A DNA stretch of 64,000 nt from Cytophagaceae bacterium (GCA_025455005.1 JALONH010000001.1:62001-126000), one strand, 5' to 3'; shown: positions 17,804 through 27,018, counted from the stretch's first letter. Notes: a model not told the origin generated them from the letters alone. Numbers and translations: made by a program.

Positions 17804-19909
17804 ATGAGATTAGCAGTATCCCTTATTGTTTGTATTTTAAGTATACAAGCATCTTTCGCCCAGTCGAATTCTGTTCCAAAAGAATTTAAAGATGAATCTG
17901 TAGTTATTTTAGAATTATTAAATGAATATAGCTTTTCAGTATCCGGATCTAAATCTATTATTACAGAGAAGAAATTTTCCAGAATTTTTTTATCGGATAA
18001 AAATGCAGTGAATAAATACTCCACTTTTTATACTACAAAAAGTAGTGATAATGACGTGTTTGTTTTAAATATTATTAAGCCGGATAATTCAAAGAAAGTC
18101 TTTTCGTATTCGGATGGAATTGAAGAAAAGGAGAATGTTTCTATTCCCAATTATTTCCGTTCGAATATTTCATTTAACAGCAGCTACTATAAGTTCGCTT
18201 TACCGGATTTAGAACCCGGAGACATCATAGAATATACTACGATTAACCGATTTGAATATTATGGTACGGTAGCCCCTTTCACTCGTGTGTATATGAATGG
18301 TGATTTCCCTATTGTCATCAATAAGATTAGGATTAATGTAGAGAAAGAGAAATTTTATATTTACCATAATTCGGTTTTAGGTGCTCCAGCATTGAAGGTA
18401 GTACGGGAGGGCAATCTGGAAAAGGAGTACTATGTAAGTGATACATTATGTAAAAAAGTAGGATTCGATTGGAAGCTACAAAGGGAGTGTTTTATACCAC
18501 ATGTTAAGTTTGTAGTCTCCAACACTAAATCGTCTGTTCGTTATGTCATTCCACCAGCAGATGATTCGAAAAAAGAATTTGGCCCCGTTACGGAAAAAGA
18601 AATAAAAAAGTTATTTACGGAATTTAAAAACCAAGTAAATCTAGTTAAATACTCTAAGAAAACGGCTTCCATTATTATTTCTGAAGTAAAAGCGAAGAAC
18701 ACATCGTATGCTAAGGATCCGGACAAAATGATAGAATTATGCTGGTATTACCTTCGATATAAAACGATTAATGAAATTAATTATTCAATGTATGATTCTT
18801 ATGTTTCAACGGATGGAGACATATATTTTGTGATGGTCATGCACCACATCATTGCGTACTTTAAACAAAGCTCAGATATTTTTGTAACTTCTGACAATAA
18901 AAGTTTGCCTTTAACTGAAGCAATAAGCCCAAGAGAAATAAATTGGGGTATACGCTATAAAGATAACTACATGACCTTACCGGTTTATTATATGCAGTAT
19001 GGACAAGTAACCAATAGTTTTCAAGGTCAAAAAGGATATATGATTAAAAATTATACTACCAAGTTAAAACCGGAAGAATTAACTGTAAGTACGATTGAAC
19101 TACCTAAACGACATTATTTAGAAAATACGTTAAAAGAAAGTGTTTCTGTTACCATAGATTTAGAAGAGGAGCCGGTGATGACTTGTTCCCGTGTCTTAAC
19201 AAGTACCAATGGGTTTAACGCTCTTTTTATTCCGGATTACTATAACGTTTATTTCAACTTAGCTCAATTAGATTTTTTAAATATGAATACAATTGACTCT
19301 TCCACCATGTATAATGGCTATACAAAAGCGTATGCACAGGAAAAACGTCAAAAAGATAAGGAAGCCTTAGCTAAGTATTATAAAGGGCTACATGAACGGT
19401 ATGAGGAAGAATTGAAAAACAATTATGACAATGTAGAAGCGCTTAAGTCATGGAAAATTACACAAAATGGGATGATTCCTTCTATTCCTTCTTTTGAAAT
19501 TGAAGAATCGTTTATAATGGAAGATGCTATTAGTAAAGTGGGTAATGGTTATGTTGTTAAAATTGGTTTATTACTGGGCAATTATACCCGTTTTATTGAA
19601 GACCAAAGAATTAGAAGTTATGGAGGTATGTTAGACTTGGCATCCAACAAAACAATTCAAATTACATTTACTATTCCGGATGGTTATAAACTTGCTTCAA
19701 CGGAGGAGTTGAGTAAATACAATGTAACTTTTAGTAATGATTTTGTTGAATTGCAATCTACTTTAAAATATACAGGAAATACGGTAACTATTACGGTTGT
19801 ACGCAACTTTAAAAAACAGTCTTTTACAAAAGAAGAATTTGAAGGGGTACTTAAGTTTTATGACATGATGTTTGAATTGTCACAAGGCAAACTGATTATT
19901 AAAAAATAA
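17804..19909 (+). CDS. DUF3857 protein, degenerate transglutaminase-like paralogue
   Basis: 701 residues. Signal peptide 1-19 (ASFA before Q). The DUF3857 signature LPDLEPGDIIEYTTINRF is at about 133-150. The region corresponding to the transglutaminase core of the preceding gene is present, but the position of its catalytic Cys (GDCKG) reads GDIYF (residue 340 is Ile), and no matching NHA or LDCTE block is visible. A beta-rich C-terminal domain ends at 701. The protein therefore looks like a pseudo-enzyme or binding partner of its neighbour. It ends at a strong bidirectional terminator. Function unknown; envelope location is inferred from the signal peptide. Confidence 0.8.
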   Translation: MRLAVSLIVCILSIQASFAQSNSVPKEFKDESVVILELLNEYSFSVSGSKSIITEKKFSRIFLSDKNAVNKYSTFYTTKSSDNDVFVLNIIKPDNSKKVFSYSDGIEEKENVSIPNYFRSNISFNSSYYKFALPDLEPGDIIEYTTINRFEYYGTVAPFTRVYMNGDFPIVINKIRINVEKEKFYIYHNSVLGAPALKVVREGNLEKEYYVSDTLCKKVGFDWKLQRECFIPHVKFVVSNTKSSVRYVIPPADDSKKEFGPVTEKEIKKLFTEFKNQVNLVKYSKKTASIIISEVKAKNTSYAKDPDKMIELCWYYLRYKTINEINYSMYDSYVSTDGDIYFVMVMHHIIAYFKQSSDIFVTSDNKSLPLTEAISPREINWGIRYKDNYMTLPVYYMQYGQVTNSFQGQKGYMIKNYTTKLKPEELTVSTIELPKRHYLENTLKESVSVTIDLEEEPVMTCSRVLTSTNGFNALFIPDYYNVYFNLAQLDFLNMNTIDSSTMYNGYTKAYAQEKRQKDKEALAKYYKGLHERYEEELKNNYDNVEALKSWKITQNGMIPSIPSFEIEESFIMEDAISKVGNGYVVKIGLLLGNYTRFIEDQRIRSYGGMLDLASNKTIQITFTIPDGYKLASTEELSKYNVTFSNDFVELQSTLKYTGNTVTITVVRNFKKQSFTKEEFEGVLKFYDMMFELSQGKLIIKK

Positions 19910-19931
19910 ACGTAATCTTGGAATTAATGAG

Positions 19932-19963
19932 AAAAAAAGCCTTAGAAAACTAAGGCTTTTTTT
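19932..19963. terminator. Bidirectional terminator between convergent genes
   Basis: Fourteen bases (A7 then GCCTTAG) pair with CTAAGGC then T7 around AAAA. It serves the DUF3857 pair rightward and the FAD/Fe-S oxidase leftward, whose stop codon begins at its edge. Confidence 0.92.
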
Positions 19964-22893
19964 TATGTTAACGCTTCATATAAAATCTCCACAGTATGTT
20001 TGGCTACTCTACCGGTGCCGTCTTTAATTTGGTGACGACAACTGGTCCCCGGAGCGGCTAAAAGTGTTTCGGCATCCGCTTTTCGAACAGCCGGAAACAA
20101 AACAAGCTCTCCTATTTTTAACGATAGATCGTAATGTTCTTTTTCGTATCCAAAGGATCCTGCCATACCACAACATCCGGATGGTATCACTTCTACCTTA
20201 TAATTAGGAGGAAGACTTAACATCTTTTGAGAATGACTGATTGAAGACAAGGCTTTTTGATGGCAATGTCCATGTAATTTTACTTTTTTGTGTGCTCGGG
20301 TAAAATGTTCAGTGGTAATATTCCCTTTATCTATTTCTCTTGAAATGAATTCATCTATCAGTAGACAATCCTTAGCTAACTGCTCTGCAGCCGGTTTTAA
20401 TTCATCTCCTACTAACTTGGGATATTCATCTCTAAAACTCAAAATAGCGGAGGGCTCAATACCTATCAATGGTGTTGCATCTGAAATCAGGTCTTTTAAC
20501 AGCAGAACGTTTTGTTTGGCTATTTTTTGAGCAGCACGCACCAGGCCTTTAGACAAATAAGTACGAGCACTTTCTAAGTGTTGCGGAAGCACTACTTCAT
20601 AACCTAATCGTTCTAGTAAAAGAATGGTTTTCTGTCCTATATGAGCTTCATTATAGTTGGTATATTCATCACAGAATAAAAACACTTTACCTTTAATAGT
20701 AGAAGGGTCTTTTGGTTTTAATAATTCCGGATTTTTTGTCGCCCACTTCCGAAGTGTTTGAGGAGAAAGCGTTGGTAAAGGACGTTGAGGTGCAATACCT
20801 AACACTCTTTTTAATAGTCCACCTGTAAAAGGGTTCTCTGTTATGAAGTTAGCAATTCTAGGAATATGACTATTGATAGCATTCGCTTTAGCAAAGTTGG
20901 CAATTAATTTACTTCGGAAGGGAACTCCATTAGCATCATAATATTGTTGTAAGAACTCTGCTTTTAAAGTAGAAACATCAACGTTAGAAGGGCATTCAGC
21001 GGTACATCCTTTACAAGAAAGACACAAATCCATTACTTCATAAATTTCTTTATGATCAAATTTGTTGACTTTAGTTGAACGGGTTAAAAATTCACGTAAA
21101 ATATTGGCACGTGCACGTGTTGTATCTTTTTCATTTTTTGTAGCTTGAAAACTAGGACACATCGTTCCTCCAATGATGGAAGACTTTCTACAATCTCCGG
21201 CCCCATTACATTGTTCAGCCATACGTAAAATCCCTTGAGATTTACTAAAATCAAAGGTTGTTTTGAAAGCATTGGTTTGTTGACCGGAGTCATAACGTAA
21301 GCTTTCTAACATTGGGGGAGCATTTACTATTTTGTTGGGATTTAAGATGTCATTGGGATCCCATACTTTTTTTAATTCACAGATTAAATGGTAATTTTTT
21401 TCTCCAATCATTTTTTTCACAAATGGAGCGCGCACTCTTCCGTCACCATGTTCACCACTTAAAGAACCTCTGTATTTCTTAACTAAATCGGCTACCTCAT
21501 CGGTCATGGTAAACATCAACTGACGGTCTTTTTCCTCCTTTAGGTTCATCACAGGACGCAGGTGTAACTCTCCATCACCTATATGTGCATAAAACACACA
21601 TTCAGATTGATGCTTCTTAAGAATTTCTTGAAACTCATCTATGAAAGCCGGTTGGTCGTGTACATCAACGGCAGTATCTTCTATGCAGGCGGCTCCTTTC
21701 ATATCTCCCGGGATGTTACCGAGTAATCCAAGTCCGGCTTTGCGAATGGCCCAAACTTTATTGATATCATTCCCCCATAAAATGGGAAAGTGGTAACCGT
21801 AACCCGCAGCCCGCATATCTTTTTCCATTTGATGAGCGAGGTGCTCGATTTCCGCTCGGGTTTCCCTAGCCCATTCCACTATCAATAGAGCTCCCGGATC
21901 TCCTTGCACAAAGAATCTATTTTTTGAATGTTCGATGCTGCTTTTAGTGCATTGCAACACAATATCATCCAGTAATTCTACTGCACCGGGACGGTGTGAT
22001 AAAGCAATAAGGTTGGCACGAGTCGCTTCAGATATGCTATTTAGATGTACCGCTACTACCGCTTTTTCTTTAGGAGGTGCATCTACCAAATTAAGTTTCA
22101 GTTCTGTCATGAAACACAACGTACCTTCTGAACCGGCAATAAGTTTACACATATTGAATGCCGGTTTTCCTTCAGTAAAAGGAGCAGACTCTAAGAGAAC
22201 ATCGATGGCATAACCGGTGTTTCTACGATTAATACTAGGCTTAGGAAATTCTCTCCGAATTTCTTTTTGGTTCTCAGTATCTTTTAAAATTCGATCTAAG
22301 TATTGATAGATGTTGCCTTCTAACGTCGGAAGTTGTTGTTTCGCTAGATATTCGGTTTCAGATAAAGCATGGAAGTGAACCGGTGAGCCATCACTTAAAT
22401 AGCCTTTCACTTCTAAAAGATGATCTCTTGTAGTACCATAAATAACAGAATGAGAACCGCAAGAATTATTTCCAACCATACCACCGAGCATACAACGACT
22501 GGAAGTAGAGGTTTCCGGACCAAAAAATAAATTATAGGATGCTAAGTATTTATTTAATTCATCAAGAACAACACCGGGTTGAATACGAACCCATTTTTCT
22601 TCAATATTTACTTCTAAAATTTTATTCCAATATTTAGAAACATCTACGACAATACCTTTTCCCACTACTTGACCAGCAAGAGAAGTTCCTGCTGTTCTAG
22701 GAATGATGCCAACTTTATGTGTATTGGCAAATGAAATTAAAGTTTGAATATCTTTTTCAGAAGTAGGTATTGCTACTGCTAAAGGTAATTCTCGGTACAC
22801 TGAAGCATCTGTTGCGTATAAGGTACGCATGGTTACATCTACATGTAATGCTCCATCTAATTGTTTTTTCAACGCTTCTAACTTAGCCAGCAT
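19963..22893 (-). CDS. FAD-linked oxidase fused to Fe-S/CCG domain protein (D-2-hydroxyacid dehydrogenase type)
   Basis: 976 residues, the size of the YdiJ/GlcD-GlcF fusion group. The FAD-binding PCMH domain (about 40-270) has TAGTSLAGQVVGKG and GGMVGNNSCGSH; the FAD-oxidase C domain follows (about 280-530, GEHGDGR). Two Fe-S motifs come next: CNGAGDCRK with a later CP, and CLSCKGCTAECP. The C-terminal CCG-type domain has GHCHQKAL and SGCCGMAGSFGYE. Such enzymes oxidise D-lactate, D-2-hydroxyglutarate or glycolate at the inner face of the membrane and pass electrons to the quinone pool. The substrate cannot be told from sequence. Single gene, convergent with the DUF3857 pair. Confidence 0.92.
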   Translation of the reverse strand: MLAKLEALKKQLDGALHVDVTMRTLYATDASVYRELPLAVAIPTSEKDIQTLISFANTHKVGIIPRTAGTSLAGQVVGKGIVVDVSKYWNKILEVNIEEKWVRIQPGVVLDELNKYLASYNLFFGPETSTSSRCMLGGMVGNNSCGSHSVIYGTTRDHLLEVKGYLSDGSPVHFHALSETEYLAKQQLPTLEGNIYQYLDRILKDTENQKEIRREFPKPSINRRNTGYAIDVLLESAPFTEGKPAFNMCKLIAGSEGTLCFMTELKLNLVDAPPKEKAVVAVHLNSISEATRANLIALSHRPGAVELLDDIVLQCTKSSIEHSKNRFFVQGDPGALLIVEWARETRAEIEHLAHQMEKDMRAAGYGYHFPILWGNDINKVWAIRKAGLGLLGNIPGDMKGAACIEDTAVDVHDQPAFIDEFQEILKKHQSECVFYAHIGDGELHLRPVMNLKEEKDRQLMFTMTDEVADLVKKYRGSLSGEHGDGRVRAPFVKKMIGEKNYHLICELKKVWDPNDILNPNKIVNAPPMLESLRYDSGQQTNAFKTTFDFSKSQGILRMAEQCNGAGDCRKSSIIGGTMCPSFQATKNEKDTTRARANILREFLTRSTKVNKFDHKEIYEVMDLCLSCKGCTAECPSNVDVSTLKAEFLQQYYDANGVPFRSKLIANFAKANAINSHIPRIANFITENPFTGGLLKRVLGIAPQRPLPTLSPQTLRKWATKNPELLKPKDPSTIKGKVFLFCDEYTNYNEAHIGQKTILLLERLGYEVVLPQHLESARTYLSKGLVRAAQKIAKQNVLLLKDLISDATPLIGIEPSAILSFRDEYPKLVGDELKPAAEQLAKDCLLIDEFISREIDKGNITTEHFTRAHKKVKLHGHCHQKALSSISHSQKMLSLPPNYKVEVIPSGCCGMAGSFGYEKEHYDLSLKIGELVLFPAVRKADAETLLAAPGTSCRHQIKDGTGRVAKHTVEILYEALT

Positions 22894-22961
22894 GGATTCG
22901 GATGAGATTTTAGGCTCTAAATATCGTTAAAAAAACGATTATTTTCATCGGTTCACACATG

Positions 22962-22986
22962 AAAAAAGGGGGCTTTTGCCCCCTTT
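22962..22986 (-). terminator. Rho-independent terminator of the OmpA-family gene
   Basis: AAAGGGGGC and GCCCCCTTT flank a TTTT loop (plus-strand view); leftward the stem ends in six T. It lies just beyond the stop at 23016. Confidence 0.9.
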
Positions 22987-23015
22987 AGAATAGTTCTATA
23001 TTACAACGGACTATA

Positions 23016-23957
23016 TTAATAGCTCACCACAAATTCTACGCGGCGGTTTTTGGTTCTTCCTTCAGGAGTAGCATTGTCAGCAACGGGTTTATCCGGACCA
23101 AAACCTTGCACACTTATAATTCTTGCAGGATCTATACCTTTAGATACTAAATAATCTTTGGTGGCTTGGGCACGCGCTTTAGATAAAGCAACATTTTTGT
23201 CATAATTTCCAGTATTATCAGTATGTCCATTAATGGATATATCAAAACTAGAATCTTCTTTCATGGCTTTAACAACCGCATCTAACGTTGTATAAGAAGT
23301 TTTCTTGATGATAGCACTTCCGGTTTCGAATTGTACACCATATAACGCTTTCGTTAATGCTTTTTTAGTCGTCTCATTTACATTTGGACAACCTTTATTT
23401 TCCATCAAACCTGCAACATCCGGGCATTTATCCATGGAATCATATACACCATCGCCATCTTTATCCGATGGACAACCAGCTAATTCTTTTAGACCGGCTA
23501 GCTGAGGACATTTATCGTCAATGTCATAGACACCGTCTTTATCACTATCGGCAGGACAACCCATGTTATCTTTAACGCCGGCAACTTGAGGACAAGAATC
23601 GTCTGCATCATAGACACCATCCTTATCGGTATCGGCAGGACAACCCATGTTTTCTTTTACACCGGCTAATTGAGGACAAGTATCTTCCGAATCGTAAATG
23701 CCATCTTGGTCGGCATCCGCTGGACAACCTCCATTTTCAAGAACACCGGCTAAATCCGGACATTTGTCTTTTGCATTTGGTACGCCGTCTTTGTCTAAGT
23801 CAAGACAATCCGTCCCACTACCGCTTGTGGTTACAAAATTACCATTAGAGGTTACTACTAATGTTTCGTGAGTGGATTCGATAACGTTCCCACATTGGGC
23901 AAAACTAACACTCATCCCGAGTATTACAGCTGCTAGGCTACATAAAATTCGTTTCAT
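23016..23957 (-). CDS. OmpA-family outer-membrane protein with thrombospondin-3 repeats
   Basis: 313 residues. Signal peptide 1-20 (MSVSFA before Q). Five calcium-binding thrombospondin type 3 units (about 48-190), each with DxDxDGVxDxxDxCP followed by a GCPAD spacer, form a rod. The C-terminal OmpA domain (about 205-313) carries NGHTDNTGNYDKN and the NRRVEF end, which binds peptidoglycan. There is no N-terminal beta-barrel domain, so the protein is likely a periplasmic or outer-membrane-attached stalk that links murein to the envelope. Single gene with its own terminator. Repeat count is read by eye. Confidence 0.92.
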   Translation of the reverse strand: MKRILCSLAAVILGMSVSFAQCGNVIESTHETLVVTSNGNFVTTSGSGTDCLDLDKDGVPNAKDKCPDLAGVLENGGCPADADQDGIYDSEDTCPQLAGVKENMGCPADTDKDGVYDADDSCPQVAGVKDNMGCPADSDKDGVYDIDDKCPQLAGLKELAGCPSDKDGDGVYDSMDKCPDVAGLMENKGCPNVNETTKKALTKALYGVQFETGSAIIKKTSYTTLDAVVKAMKEDSSFDISINGHTDNTGNYDKNVALSKARAQATKDYLVSKGIDPARIISVQGFGPDKPVADNATPEGRTKNRRVEFVVSY

Positions 23958-23989
23958 AAAATTTCGTTAAGTTGTTGATAAGGTTAAAT

Positions 23990-24017
23990 CAAAGTACTCA
24001 ATGAAAAGTTATCAAAA
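23990..24017 (-). promoter_or_regulatory. Possible promoter of the OmpA-family gene
   Basis: Leftward TTTTG at 24017-24013, 16 bases, then TACTTTG at 23996-23990, which is one base shorter than TAnnTTTG. The leader would be about 25 bases. Confidence 0.35.
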
Positions 24018-24058
24018 CATTTATTTCGGCGAATGGTAATTTAAATTAGACGAATTTA

Positions 24059-24583
24059 TTAAAACATCCAACCACCAACATTATCCGTAATCCAACCAAT
24101 GATATAAAGTACGACTATTGCTATGGAGAATATTAATAGTCCACCAATAAGTATACGTGTGTATTTTTTAAATTTATGAAACTCATCTCGGGATTCATAT
24201 ACATCTAATAAGCGTTCTATCAAAAGTTCTGCTTTCACATGGGACAAATGATCCTTTACAAAATAATCATATGCACCGTGATGTAAGGTGTCCTTGATAA
24301 CTTCTACTGTTTCAAATCCGGTAAATAATACGACTTCTGTGCCGGGACTTGAAGCTTTTATTTTTTTTAAAATTTCGGTTGATTGATAACTTGTATCGTT
24401 GGGTTGTAATTCATAATCTAAAAATACCAATGCCGGTTTGACATGCATTTGGTTCAAACAATCTTCAGCGTTGGAATACAAATGAAAACGACATTGTTTG
24501 TGTGTATGCATATGGTCTCGTATAGAGGCCGCATGCGCGATGTCACGATCTACAATAAATACATCATATACATTATGTTCCAT
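24059..24583 (-). CDS. Response-regulator receiver domain with C-terminal membrane anchor
   Basis: 174 residues. Receiver fold at 1-125 with acidic pocket VDRD (12-14), phosphoacceptor Asp56 (FLDYE), Thr88 (LFTGF) and Lys110 (FVKDH), so it should be phosphorylatable. There is no DNA-binding or enzymatic output domain. Instead a basic linker (HKFKKYTR) leads to a membrane helix at about 144-165 and a short tail. The protein would hold a receiver on the cytoplasmic face of the inner membrane, possibly as a phosphate sink or to place a partner. No sensor kinase lies next to it. Single gene. Confidence 0.85.
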   Translation of the reverse strand: MEHNVYDVFIVDRDIAHAASIRDHMHTHKQCRFHLYSNAEDCLNQMHVKPALVFLDYELQPNDTSYQSTEILKKIKASSPGTEVVLFTGFETVEVIKDTLHHGAYDYFVKDHLSHVKAELLIERLLDVYESRDEFHKFKKYTRILIGGLLIFSIAIVVLYIIGWITDNVGGWMF

Positions 24584-24723
24584 ATTTAAATAGGTTAAAT
24601 GAAAGGTTAATATTAAAATAATCTCCTCTTCTATAAAACGACATATGTCAATATAAAAAATGTATTTTAAGCACTTTTTGAAGGAGAAGTTAAAAAAAGC
24701 AGTATTTATAGCTTAAATACTCG

Positions 24724-24731
24724 TATTTTTG
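24724..24731 (+). promoter_or_regulatory. Possible -7 box of the FKBP gene
   Basis: TATTTTTG fits TAnnTTTG exactly, 39 bases before the chosen ATG at 24771. No upstream TTG is at the proper distance. It lies across the alternative TTG start at 24729, which argues for the ATG. Confidence 0.4.
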
Positions 24732-24770
24732 TCCTATTGTCAACGGTTGGCAGTACATTATAAACTAAAT

Positions 24771-25271
24771 ATGACAACGATTACAAAAAACACAGTCGTT
24801 CGTATGACCTACGAATTAAGTTCCTCCGGAGAGACCATACAAATAGTAAAAGAAGACCATCCATTTACCTTCTTATATGGGGTTGGGGGCTTATTAGAAG
24901 AATTTGAACGCAATATAGAAAACCTTTCTGTGGGCGACACCTTCGACTTTAACATTTCGGCAGAAGATGGGTATGGATTATTGGATGAAGAGGCGATAGT
25001 ACCTATTCCTAAAGAAGCTTTTATGGTAGAAGGGAAAATACAAGATGATGTGTTGGAAATAGGAAATGTTTTACCGATGCGGGATAGCGATGGTAATATG
25101 TTAGAAGGGCGTGTTGTCCTGGTTGACGATACCACGGTAACTATGGATTTTAATCACCCATTAGCAGGCAAAGATTTGCATTTTACAGGAGCCATCCTTT
25201 CTATTCGTCCTGCAACTGAAGAAGAAATAGACCATGGTCATGTACATGGCGAAGGTGGACATCACCATTAA
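24771..25271 (+). CDS. slyD: FKBP-type peptidyl-prolyl isomerase, SlyD-like
   Basis: 166 residues from the ATG at 24771; an upstream TTG at 24729 would add 14 residues without family similarity. The FKBP core with an inserted flap domain is seen: KNTVVRMTYEL, FLYGVGGLLEEFERNIENLSVGD, AEDGYGLLDEEAIVPIP, and NHPLAGKDLHFTGAILSI. The tail EEIDHGHVHGEGGHHH is histidine-rich, as in SlyD, and should bind nickel or other metals. SlyD is a cytoplasmic chaperone and prolyl isomerase linked to metal insertion. It stands alone and ends in a clear terminator. Confidence 0.92.
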   Translation: MTTITKNTVVRMTYELSSSGETIQIVKEDHPFTFLYGVGGLLEEFERNIENLSVGDTFDFNISAEDGYGLLDEEAIVPIPKEAFMVEGKIQDDVLEIGNVLPMRDSDGNMLEGRVVLVDDTTVTMDFNHPLAGKDLHFTGAILSIRPATEEEIDHGHVHGEGGHHH

Positions 25272-25292
25272 GAGAGGGTATGAATTTGTAGT

Positions 25293-25323
25293 GGTTGGAG
25301 TGATATCATTCCAACCTTTTTTT
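25293..25323 (+). terminator. Rho-independent terminator of the FKBP gene
   Basis: GGTTGGA pairs with TCCAACC, the stem continuing through a G-T step into the palindrome TGATATCA, followed by seven T. Confidence 0.88.
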
Positions 25324-25357
25324 ATCCTTTTCGTACACCACAGAATGGTATAATGTT

Positions 25358-26215
25358 ATGAAAAAAAGTATTGTAGTATACATATTCTTGATAGCTTGTC
25401 TGCCCTTTACAACTAAGGCACAGCATAGCTTCGGAGCGGGTATCACACCCGGTTTAGGGTTTTTGCGATCTGGACAATTAAAACAAGCAGGTGCTGTCTT
25501 GAACGATCGTGATTCGGAAATTTTAAATTACGATTATTCTTCTAAAGCAGTATTCAACATGGGGTTTCATGGTGTAGCGCAGTATAGATTGTCGCATCAA
25601 TGGTCTGTGTTGGCTATGCCCGGAATACATTTTTTTAGAGCAACCAATAAAGGATATTTTAGAAGTACATTAGACGGCTCGAATGGAGATTATTATCAAT
25701 ACAAAATAGATGCTTTGGCTAAAATACGTAGTGTACAATTTGTCTTACCGATAATGGCAAAGTATTATATTATTCCTGATCGCCCCTATTTTGTTACCGG
25801 AGGGCTACAATTTACTCTAGCCGGTAAATCAAAACTAGTTTCAGAGGAAGATTCGATTACCTCCTACTACACATTAGGAGAGCTATATTCCAGCACTTCC
25901 AGAAACTACAGTTACGAACATAAATTAGAAAACTCTAAAATGTTTCAAATGCACTTGTCGTTAGGTGCAGGCGCTTCTATATTAACCGGTTATTTTCATA
26001 ATGTGGACATTCAATTGAATTGGTTAATTCCACTTACTTCCTCTTATTATTATACCTCTGATAATGCTATAAACGAGGCTACATTATTGAATTCAGTTTA
26101 TGGTGAACAAGGTAAACAAGCCATGGAAGTTACCACAGGCAAAGATTTGGATAAATTTAGAGCCGGAATACTACAATTATCTATTCGGTATTTATTTTAT
26201 AATCAAGTAAAGTAA
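25358..26215 (+). CDS. PorT-family outer-membrane beta-barrel protein
   Basis: 285 residues. Signal peptide 1-21 (FTTKA before Q). The rest is made of alternating amphipathic strands with aromatic edges (SFGAGITPGLGFLRSG, HQWSVLAMPGIHFF, YFVTGGLQFTLAG, LSLGAGASILTGYF), ending in the aromatic-rich LQLSIRYLF. That is the look of the small outer-membrane barrels of Bacteroidota (PorT / OMP_b-brl_2 group); PorT itself is part of gliding and type IX secretion, but this assignment is not specific enough to claim that. The stop codon is followed at once by the ATG of the next gene, with no gap. Confidence 0.75.
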   Translation: MKKSIVVYIFLIACLPFTTKAQHSFGAGITPGLGFLRSGQLKQAGAVLNDRDSEILNYDYSSKAVFNMGFHGVAQYRLSHQWSVLAMPGIHFFRATNKGYFRSTLDGSNGDYYQYKIDALAKIRSVQFVLPIMAKYYIIPDRPYFVTGGLQFTLAGKSKLVSEEDSITSYYTLGELYSSTSRNYSYEHKLENSKMFQMHLSLGAGASILTGYFHNVDIQLNWLIPLTSSYYYTSDNAINEATLLNSVYGEQGKQAMEVTTGKDLDKFRAGILQLSIRYLFYNQVK

Positions 26216-27016
26216 ATGATTCAGGTAGGTGGGGTTCCGGAGCATTTCAATCTGCCGTGGCATATTGCATTGGAAGAAGGGTATTTTGCTGCACAAGGAA
26301 TTGATATTCGTTGGACAGATGTGAGAGGGGGTACAGGAGCCATGTGTCAAGGTTTGGAGGAGGGCACTTTAGATATGGCTCTTTTGCTAAGTGAAGGAGC
26401 GGTTGCGGCAAAGCATAAAGGGGGCAACTTTTTTATACATTCTGTCTATGTACAATCCCCTTTACTATGGGGTATACATACCGGTAAACAGTCCACCGTT
26501 TCGGAAATCAGCAATCAGCATACCAACTACGCTATATCCCGCATGGGCAGTGGATCTCATTTAATGGCATTAGTAGACCGTTGGCAGCGACAACTTACGA
26601 CACCGGCATCGTTTCAGATTGTTCAACACTTAGATGGGGGCTTAGAAGCCTTAACAAAAGGTGAAAGCGATTATTTTTTATGGGAAAAGTTTACTACAGC
26701 TCCTTACATCACAAAAGGTATCATTAGAAGGGTTGGCGAAGTTCCTACCCCATGGCCTTGTTTTGTATTAGCTATAGCTAACACGTCATCCATTTCCTCT
26801 ACAACTATCGATAAAATAGTGTTAGCACTGCATCGATCCATCGCTTTAATACATCATCATGCTGACCCCATAGATTGGATAGCACAACGGTATCAATTAC
26901 AATTAGAAGATGTTCGTCAGTGGTATGCCACCATAGATTGGCAACCGGGAAGTGTATTTAGAAAAGAAACGGAAGAGGAAATCCTCTTTTATTTAAGGCA
27001 AGCGGGAATTTTGTAA
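26216..27016 (+). CDS. Periplasmic-binding-protein-like protein without signal peptide
   Basis: 266 residues. The SsuA/THI5-type type-2 binding fold is indicated by GVPEHFNLPWHIALEEGYFAA followed by the DVRGGTGAMCQGLEEGTLD pocket block, and later YAISRMGSGSHLMA. There is no signal peptide or lipobox, so it is predicted cytoplasmic, like the cytosolic binding-protein homologues found in yeasts and some bacteria (Ca3427 type), rather than an ABC-transporter subunit; no permease or ATPase gene is near. It is joined to the preceding barrel gene without any intergenic base. Ligand unknown; a pyrimidine-precursor or sulfonate-like small molecule is only a guess from the family. Confidence 0.75.
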   Translation: MIQVGGVPEHFNLPWHIALEEGYFAAQGIDIRWTDVRGGTGAMCQGLEEGTLDMALLLSEGAVAAKHKGGNFFIHSVYVQSPLLWGIHTGKQSTVSEISNQHTNYAISRMGSGSHLMALVDRWQRQLTTPASFQIVQHLDGGLEALTKGESDYFLWEKFTTAPYITKGIIRRVGEVPTPWPCFVLAIANTSSISSTTIDKIVLALHRSIALIHHHADPIDWIAQRYQLQLEDVRQWYATIDWQPGSVFRKETEEEILFYLRQAGIL

Positions 27017-27018
27017 AG

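Noticed and set aside
22923-22939. ATCGTT/AACGAT inverted repeat upstream of the FAD/Fe-S oxidase
   Set aside because: Only six bases around an A-run; likely chance in AT-rich DNA.
23395-23830. Regular repeats of about 84 bases as an array
   Set aside because: They are the coding repeats of thrombospondin type 3 units in the OmpA-family protein.
24729-24770. TTG start giving a longer FKBP
   Set aside because: The added residues are not family-like and the region overlaps a TAnnTTTG box; the ATG at 24771 fits.
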